Below, piece by piece: positions 42,613 through 47,685 of a stretch of 47,685 bases of DNA. The DNA lies in NCBI GenBank assembly GCA_023957995.1, contig JAMLGK010000022.1:1-47685 (forward strand). The letters run 5' to 3'. Both the position numbers and the translations under genes were made by a program. The notes below the pieces were generated by a model. That model was not told the DNA's origin, did not search any database, and worked only from the letters and a program-made list of their open reading frames with translations. This DNA comes from Microthrixaceae bacterium (GTDB taxonomy: Bacteria; Actinomycetota; Acidimicrobiia; Acidimicrobiales; Microtrichaceae). Numbering within the stretch: the stretch's first letter is position 1; every line of letters begins with the position of its first letter.

Positions 42613-43005
42613 TCAGCTGCAGACGCCCGCGAGGGCTTCTTCGGCCGCGGAGTACGCGGTCGGGGCGAGGTCGCCGGTGAGCAGGGTGTCGAGGGCGTCG
42701 CTCACAGCGGCCGGGGCGGCGTCGCCGAGCTCGGCCTGCATGTCGGCGATGGCGGTGTTGCGCTGTGCGCCGTCCTGTGCCGCGGCCAGATCTGCCTGGG
42801 CCTCGCAGAACTCCTCACTCGGGAAGGTGGCGTCACCGGTCGTGGATGGTGCCGAGGTCGTCGCTTCGGTGGTGGTGGCCTCGGTGGTGGTGGCGGCCTC
42901 GTCGTCGGAGCTGCATCCGATCAACAGAGCGCCTGCGAGCAGGGGCAGCGCAAGTGCGACCCCGAGGGTCCGTCGGATGGGCCGGAGGTCATGAACGTTG
43001 CGCAT
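42613..43005 (-). CDS. Small secreted lipoprotein
   Basis: 130 residues with a lipoprotein signal (RPIRRT, hydrophobic core, lipobox LLIGC with Cys31), then a Thr/Ala-rich linker, and a small helical domain with two cysteines (FCEAQADLAAAQ and AGVCS at the end) that could form a disulphide. Unknown function. ATG 43005 has TACACT 6 nt upstream. A much longer open frame extending upstream is antisense to the next gene. Confidence 0.75.
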   Translation of the reverse strand: MRNVHDLRPIRRTLGVALALPLLAGALLIGCSSDDEAATTTEATTTEATTSAPSTTGDATFPSEEFCEAQADLAAAQDGAQRNTAIADMQAELGDAAPAAVSDALDTLLTGDLAPTAYSAAEEALAGVCS

Positions 43006-43011
43006 GCAAGT

Positions 43012-43017
43012 AGTGTA
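43012..43017 (-). promoter_or_regulatory. Putative -10 box of the small lipoprotein gene, leaderless spacing
   Basis: On the minus strand TACACT is followed by 6 nt and ATG 43005; no Shine-Dalgarno sequence. Confidence 0.45.
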
Positions 43018-43077
43018 CCGCGCCCCGGTCCGGGCGTTCCGACTACGGTCAACGCGGCGATCCAAGGGGGACAACAC

Positions 43078-44214
43078 ATGATCGGTGCACGGGGCAGCAG
43101 GAGTCGCGGACGCCTGTGGGGCGTGGCGTGCGTGGTGGTGCTCGCCGCGCTCGTGGCCGCATGTACGCCGGCGCCGACCACACCTGCGCAGCAGGTCGAG
43201 GAGATCGTGGCGTTCGTCGAACGCACGAGGGGCTACGAGTTCGTGACCGAACCGGTGGTGCAGTTCCTCGATCCGGCCACCTTCGAGGCCGATGTTCTCG
43301 CCAACCTCGCGGCGGAGGAACCGGCGATCGCCCCCGACGCCACGGCTTTCACCGCTCTCGACTGGATCGATGCCTCCCAGGATCTGATCACCGAGTACCG
43401 CAGGACCTACGGAGGGGGAGTGGTCGGCTACTACGACCCCGCCGACGGCACCCTCAAGGTGCGGGGCACCGAGCTGACCCCCTACCGGCGTGAGGTGATC
43501 GCCCACGAGCTGACCCATGCCCTCGACGATCAGGTCCACGATCTGTCGGATCTCGACTCCGAGGGGCTGTTGGATGCCGGGTATCTGTCCGAGCTCGTCG
43601 CCATCGAGGGCAGTGCCGAGCGTGTGAGGGCCCAGTACGCAGCGAATCTCAGCTCCTTCGAAGCACTGCAGAGCCTCCTGGAGCAGCTCGACGCGGGAGG
43701 TGACCCGGAACTCCTCACCATCCCGATCACCCTGTTGACCCTGACCTCGGCGCCCTACCTGCGGGGAGCGGACTTCCAGGGTGACCTGGTTGCCGCTCTC
43801 GGCAACCCCGCTGGTCCCGACCAGAGCCTGACCCGCTATCCGGCCAACACCGAGCAGGCGTTCGACACCGACAAGTACCTCTCGGACGAACCGGCGACCG
43901 TGGTGGCGGCACCGCCCACCGATTCGGGAGCGCCGGTGGTGCGCTCGGGTGAGTTCGGGCCGCTCCTGTTGAGCCTCGTGTTGCGCGAGGGGATCGTGCT
44001 GAACGAGCTCGATGCCCTCACGGACGGTTGGAACGGTGGCAGCTACACGTCGTGGGAGTCGACCAGCGGGGCATGCATCCGCGTCGATACGACCTGGGAC
44101 ACCGCGGTCGATGCCGCAGGCATCGTCGATGCGCTCCTCGACTGGGGAACACGGCACGCGGGCACTTCGGTCGCCCTCACGGGCACTGACGTGCGCTTCA
44201 CCCGCTGCGACTGA
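43078..44214 (+). CDS. Secreted HExxH metalloprotease-like lipoprotein
   Basis: 378 residues. Lipoprotein signal with lipobox LVAAC (Cys29). The zinc motif is His143-Glu-x-x-His147 in IAHELTHALDDQ; a glutamate at 177 in VAIEGSAERVR is well placed as third ligand, as in gluzincins. Upstream, GGVVGYYDPADGTLKV is a typical edge-strand region. It is probably an envelope protease. Family not identified further. AAGGGGG lies 7 nt before ATG 43078. It is divergent from the small lipoprotein. Confidence 0.82.
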   Translation: MIGARGSRSRGRLWGVACVVVLAALVAACTPAPTTPAQQVEEIVAFVERTRGYEFVTEPVVQFLDPATFEADVLANLAAEEPAIAPDATAFTALDWIDASQDLITEYRRTYGGGVVGYYDPADGTLKVRGTELTPYRREVIAHELTHALDDQVHDLSDLDSEGLLDAGYLSELVAIEGSAERVRAQYAANLSSFEALQSLLEQLDAGGDPELLTIPITLLTLTSAPYLRGADFQGDLVAALGNPAGPDQSLTRYPANTEQAFDTDKYLSDEPATVVAAPPTDSGAPVVRSGEFGPLLLSLVLREGIVLNELDALTDGWNGGSYTSWESTSGACIRVDTTWDTAVDAAGIVDALLDWGTRHAGTSVALTGTDVRFTRCD

Positions 44215-44236
44215 CGCCGCCTGCGACTGACGCCGC
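44205..44236 (+). repeat. Perfect 16-bp tandem duplication over a stop codon
   Basis: The 16-bp unit CTGCGACTGACGCCGC occurs twice in a row (44205-44220, 44221-44236). The first copy contains the stop codon of the metalloprotease gene. The rest of the 207-nt gap to the next gene has no clear promoter or gene. Confidence 0.9.
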
Positions 44237-44421
44237 CTGTGGCGGTCACCGTTCAGCGGTGCTGCCACGGATGCTTCCGGAGAGACCGATCCGGTCGTCG
44301 TGGGCATCGATTTCATCGAATCGCGAATTCTCATGGATCTCCTGTTGGCGCCGATTGGTCCATCACAGTGTCGGGACCGACCGATCCCGCCACGACCCAA
44401 CACATCCACACTGGAGAACCG

Positions 44422-45565
44422 ATGAAACGCATTTTCGCCCTGGTAGCGGTGCTGGCCCTGTTCGGCGCAGCCTGCTCATCTGATGACTCCGGCGATTCGT
44501 CGGATGACACCACCACGACCACCGAACCGGACGTGGAGGCGGCGTTCTCCAAGTTCTGCGAGACCGCCACCACCTATGTGGATGACCTGAACGAGTACAC
44601 CGGCCTGTTCGGTGACGAGCCCGCAACGATCACCGTGGGCCAGCTCAAGGAGGGCTCCGAGAACCTGAAGAAGGCCGGTGACGACGTCAAGGCCGACTCC
44701 GAGAACCTGCAGAAGGCCATCGAGGACTACAACAAGGTCCAGGAGGAGAATGCCAAGCAGCAGGAGAAGGACACCGGCACCACCTCCACGACCATCGTCG
44801 AGGTGGATGTCGACGACGGCACCATCGAGCGGGTCGAGCAGGCACAGTCCGACTTCGACAGCACGATCGAGGGCATCAGCGACGACACGCCGCTCAGCGA
44901 GGCCGAGGTCGAGTTCCAGTCGGCGGCGTACGCCCTGCAGGTGTCCTGGTCGACGCTGTTGACCGAGGCGGGTTGCCTCGACGAGGACCAGAAGGCCCTC
45001 GACCAGATCAAGCAGTTCACCGCTGGCCTCCAGAGCGACCTGACGACACTCGGGTTCTTCTCGGGCAAGATCGACGGCATCTACGGACCGGAGACGGTCG
45101 ACGCCATGCAGGCCTTCCAGAAGGACGTGGGCCTGCCCGAGACCGGGCTGCCCGACCCGCCCACCCAGAAGGCCATGTCCGAGAAGCTCGCCGCTGATGC
45201 AGCACTGAACGTGTCGGCACTGCAGGGACTCCTCAAGGGTCTCGGCCTCTACGACGGTCCGATCAACGGGCAGTACGACGAGGCCACCGGAGCGCGGTCA
45301 AGGCTCTCCAGAAGGAACTGGGAGTGCCCGAGACCGGTGTGATGGACCGCGACGGAGGCCTACGCCAATCGTCGCAAGGGCCTGGAGGAACTGATCGCCC
45401 AGGCGGAGTCCGACGACCAGCACCACCACCGAGGCGCCCACCACGGCGGCTCCCACCACGACCGCGGCACCGACCACCACGGCGTCGACCACAACGGCTC
45501 CCGAGGTAGACCTCGTAATCCCGGGCCCTGCCCGAAACGGCCTCGTCAACCGGGGCCAGATCTGA
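44422..45565 (+). pseudogene. Peptidoglycan-binding lipoprotein with three frame breaks
   Basis: Lipoprotein (lipobox FGAAC, Cys18) with a Thr-rich linker, a long helical part and two peptidoglycan-binding repeats: the first (LQSDLTTLGFFSGKIDGIYGPETVDAMQAF) complete, the second interrupted. As written the frame ends at 45342. Reading on with one missing base near 45295, one extra base (or two missing) near 45351 and another near 45412-45416 restores ALQKELGVPETGV, then a helical segment and a Thr/Ala tail ending with TGA at 45563-45565. Three breaks within about 125 bp suggest sequence error or recent decay. ATG 44422 has GGAG 5-6 nt upstream. Confidence 0.7.
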
Positions 45566-45581
45566 CGAAACGCGACCGACA

Positions 45582-45613
45582 CACCCCGCTTGCTCACCAG
45601 GGCCGGCGGGGTG
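45582..45613 (+). terminator. Weak hairpin before the tetR-like gene
   Basis: CACCCCGC (45582-45589) pairs with GCGGGGTG (45606-45613) around a 16-nt loop, 16 nt after the restored stop of the lipoprotein gene. Confidence 0.4.
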
Positions 45614-45652
45614 CGTCGTCCGCGCTGCTGTGGCGTACGCCACATGCAAGGG

Positions 45653-45680
45653 GTTTACAACACAACAAAACTGTTAACTT
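45653..45680 (+). promoter_or_regulatory. Promoter and operator candidate of the tetR-alkB pair
   Basis: TTTACA (45654-45659) and TAACTT (45675-45680) form a promoter with a short 15-nt spacer, and TAACTT is 6 nt before ATG 45687. An imperfect inverted repeat GTTTACA...TGTTAAC (45653-45659 and 45671-45678 region) overlaps both boxes, as expected for autorepression by the TetR protein. The stretch is strikingly AT-rich compared with its surroundings. Confidence 0.5.
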
Positions 45681-45686
45681 GATGTC

Positions 45687-46398
45687 ATGCAGGCGGAGCA
45701 GCACAGCACCCGTGACAGGATCCTCGACGCGTCGGTCGAGGCGGTGTCCCTCTATGGCCTCGCGAAGCTCGATGAGCGATGTCGCCTCCAGGGCACAGGT
45801 GAGCCGGCCGACGCTCTACAAGTACTTCGCATCCAAGGACGACCTCGTCGGAGCAGCGGTGGGCCGTGAGGCAGAGGTGCTGGTGGGCCAGGTCCTCGCC
45901 GCAGCCGCCGGTCACGAGGACGTGACAGAATCGATCCGGGCCTCGCTGGTGGCGGCACTCGAGCTGACCCGGGAACACCCACTGCTCGACCGCATCATCC
46001 GCACCGAGCCGGAATCACTGCTTCCCTACCTCACCACCGATCGCGTCGATGGCGACGGCGGACGCGGTGGGGCCGCTGTGTTGCTGTTCGTCAGGACCGC
46101 CACAGAGTCGATCATCCGCGAACGTCTCGGGGCCCAGCTCGACGAGGTGACCGTGCGGCGACTGGCCGACATGGTCGCCCGCCTGCTCGTGTCCTATGCG
46201 ATCAGCGCGCCGGACGACCCACCCGAGGTCGTGGCGTCGGTGATGGCCCGAATCCTCGTCGACGGCGCTCTCAGCGGTGTCGCGTCGGCCGAAGTGCACG
46301 AATCAGATGCATCTGAACACGAACCCAACCCGTCAACACTCAACCCATCCACACCCAACCCATCCACACCCAACCCATCAAGAGGAGCAGCCAAGTGA
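45687..46398 (+). pseudogene. TetR-family regulator with one frame break in the DNA-binding domain
   Basis: The first 28 codons from ATG 45687 give the start of a TetR helix-turn-helix (RDRILDASVEAVSLYGLAKL). The frame then changes near 45769-45772, and the rest (MSDVASRAQVSRPTLYKYFASKDDL onward) continues in the next frame to 46398. Together they make one ordinary TetR protein of about 236 residues. The C-terminus ends in NPSTP repeats. Either one extra base (or two missing) is a sequence error, or the regulator is broken; translation from ATG 45772 alone would lack helix 1. It overlaps alkB by 4 nt and probably controls it. Confidence 0.75.
46327..46380 (+). repeat. 15-bp tandem repeat encoding NPST(P/L)
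   Basis: Units at 46327, 46342 and 46357 and a partial fourth at 46372 encode NPSTL, NPSTP, NPSTP and NPS at the end of the TetR-like gene. Units two and three are identical. Confidence 0.9.
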
Positions 46399-47630
46399 GC
46401 ACGACCGAACTGGGCCCGACCGAACCGAACCCGACGGGGTCGGGCAACACCGGAGCGGACCCGGCCGGACCGGAAGCCAGCGGGAGCGGGACCACGGGCG
46501 TGGCGCCATATGTCGACACGCGGCGCTACCTGTGGGCGATCGGACTGTTGGTGCCGGCACTGCCCCTCGCCTCGGCGGGGCTTGCTGCTGTGACGGGATC
46601 GGACCTCTGGTGGTGGCTCACCCCGGGGTTCATCTACCTGTTGATCCCCGTCCTGGACGCGGTCCTCGGAACCGACACGGCGAATCCGCCAGAAGAGCTC
46701 GTGGCCGCTCTCGAGGCGGACCACTACTACCGCTGGCTCACGTATCTGTACCTGCCCCTGCAGTACATCTCGTTCCTGGTCGGCGCCTGGCTCTTCGTCG
46801 ACGGTGCCGGGTCCTGGGTCACCAAGCTGGCGATCGCGGTCAGCGTCGGCGGTGTCGGGGGGATCGGGATAGCCAATGCCCACGAGCTCGGTCACAAGAA
46901 GGAGAAGGTGGAGCGTCGGCTGTCCAAGTTCGTGCTGGCGCAGACCGCCTATGGGCACTTCTACGTGGAACACAACCGCGGCCACCACAACCGTGTGGCA
47001 ACCCCGGAGGATCCGGCCAGTTCACGCATGGGCGAGTCCTTCTGGGCCTTCCTTCCCCGCACGGTGTTCGGCAGCCTGCGCTCGGCCTGGGAGCTCGAGG
47101 CCAAGCGCCTCCGGGCCCACGGCCAACGGGTCTTCTCGTGGCGCAACGACGTGCTCAACTCGTGGGCCATCACCGTCGTGCTCTTCGCAGCGGTGACCGT
47201 GTGGCTGGGTGTCGCCGTGGTTCCGTTCCTGGTCATCCAGGCGGTCTTCGGGTTCTGCCTGTTGGAGGTCGTCAACTATGTGGAGCACTACGGCCTGCTG
47301 CGCCAGCGGCTCGAATCGGGCCGCTATGAGCGGTGTCGTCCGGTTCACTCCTGGAACAGCAACCACGTCGCATCCAACGTGGCGCTGTACAACCTCGAAC
47401 GTCACAGCGACCACCACGCACACCCCACCCGTCGCTACCAGTCGCTGCGCCACTTCGGTGAGTCACCACAGTTGCCCAACGGATACGGACTGATGATCGG
47501 CCTCGCCTACTTCCCACCCATCTGGCGCCGGATGATGGACCACCGGGTCGTGGAGCACTACGAGGGTGACCTGAGCCTCGCGAACCTCGCGCCGTCCAAG
47601 CGTGAGCAACTGCTGCGTCGCTGGAGCTGA
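46395..47630 (+). CDS. alkB: Alkane 1-monooxygenase AlkB
   Basis: Membrane di-iron enzyme that hydroxylates the terminal carbon of n-alkanes; 411 residues. After a disordered 35-residue tail come about six helices. The three histidine boxes are present: HELGHK, EHNRGHHNRVATPEDPASS and LERHSDHHAHP, plus NYVEHYGLLR. The Rieske-like or rubredoxin partner is not fused and no rubredoxin gene is seen before the window ends. GTG 46395 overlaps the TetR-like gene by 4 nt (GTGA) and has GAGGAG 7 nt upstream. Confidence 0.95.
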   Translation: MSTTELGPTEPNPTGSGNTGADPAGPEASGSGTTGVAPYVDTRRYLWAIGLLVPALPLASAGLAAVTGSDLWWWLTPGFIYLLIPVLDAVLGTDTANPPEELVAALEADHYYRWLTYLYLPLQYISFLVGAWLFVDGAGSWVTKLAIAVSVGGVGGIGIANAHELGHKKEKVERRLSKFVLAQTAYGHFYVEHNRGHHNRVATPEDPASSRMGESFWAFLPRTVFGSLRSAWELEAKRLRAHGQRVFSWRNDVLNSWAITVVLFAAVTVWLGVAVVPFLVIQAVFGFCLLEVVNYVEHYGLLRQRLESGRYERCRPVHSWNSNHVASNVALYNLERHSDHHAHPTRRYQSLRHFGESPQLPNGYGLMIGLAYFPPIWRRMMDHRVVEHYEGDLSLANLAPSKREQLLRRWS

Positions 47631-47634
47631 ACGG

Positions 47635-47685
47635 TCAGCTGTCCTCCAGGAACCGGGCAACCTCGCCGAAGCGGTCGAGGGAGCC
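47635..47685 (-). CDS. C-terminal end of an unidentified protein (partial)
   Basis: On the minus strand the last 16 codons read GSLDRFGEVARFLEDS followed by TGA (47637-47635). The helical, charged ending looks like a real C-terminus, and its stop lies 4 nt after the alkB stop, so the genes converge. Too little is visible for a function. Confidence 0.5.
   Translation of the reverse strand, partial: GSLDRFGEVARFLEDS

Noticed and set aside
43006..44409. Extension of the small lipoprotein gene upstream to 44409 on the minus strand
   Set aside because: The extra 468 residues are antisense to the metalloprotease gene; the lipoprotein signal peptide fixes the start at 43005.
1..47685. tRNA, rRNA, CRISPR arrays, insertion sequences, replication origin
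   Set aside because: I looked for spaced repeats, terminal inverted repeats, transposase motifs, DnaA-box clusters and tRNA-like cloverleaf/CCA ends in the gaps and saw none; no gene-free stretch exceeds about 250 nt.

Overview
This 47.7 kb window is a gene-dense, GC-rich stretch of bacterial chromosome, most likely from an actinobacterium. An Acidimicrobiia-like lineage (Ilumatobacter/Microtrichales type) is an inference and was not tested. It rests on actinobacterial families: a SenX3/RegX3-type two-component pair, UPF0182, a PDZ-Lon protease, DUF2342, a mutT1-like gene beside ppk1, lipoproteins with acidic or Thr-rich tails, many GTG and TTG starts, and -10-like hexamers placed just upstream of start codons. 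No tRNA, rRNA, CRISPR array, insertion sequence or integrase was seen.

Layout. 1-4.6 kb: an HtrA-type protease, a small unknown protein, polyphosphate kinase and a Nudix hydrolase. 4.6-13.5 kb: a phosphate block with two tandem pstS genes, each behind a matching PHO-box promoter, then pstC-pstA-pstB-phoU-surE-sensor kinase-response regulator, mostly with 1-4 nt overlaps. 13.6-19.5 kb: an MFS permease, two reverse-strand genes that look like catalytically degraded hydrolases (a DUF2342 zincin and a trypsin-PDZ protein), moaE, a small membrane protein and mreB with a probable CTG start. 19.6-24.6 kb: a complete branched-chain amino-acid-type ABC importer (livGFHMK) ending in a cluster of hairpins.

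24.7-33.3 kb: a HEAT-repeat protein, small proteins, a PDZ-Lon protease, a large protein joining a DivIVA-like start, a long coiled coil, an acidic 15-bp repeat tract and a C-terminus resembling phage Mu gpF/SPP1 gp7 head proteins, then a UPF0182 membrane protein. 33.5-40.6 kb: a probable K+-independent proton pyrophosphatase, a membrane class III adenylate cyclase, a HEAT-like unknown, a zinc-ribbon protein and a phosphotransferase-fold protein. 40.9-47.7 kb: a DUF35/thiolase pair, secreted or lipoprotein genes including an HExxH protease and a peptidoglycan-binding protein, a TetR regulator with alkane monooxygenase alkB, and the last 16 codons of a reverse-strand gene.

How the genes work together. 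The first third is dominated by phosphorus physiology: Pst uptake, PhoU and two-component control, SurE nucleotidase, Ppk1 polyphosphate synthesis and, 20 kb on, pyrophosphatase HppA. The right end suggests lipid and alkane use (thiolase/DUF35, AlkB). The best candidate for something new is the DivIVA/coiled-coil/MuF-like fusion at 27.65-30.12 kb, which sits between two genes that are neighbours in mycobacteria. A cluster of four reading-frame breaks at 45.29-45.77 kb should be checked before those two genes are interpreted.
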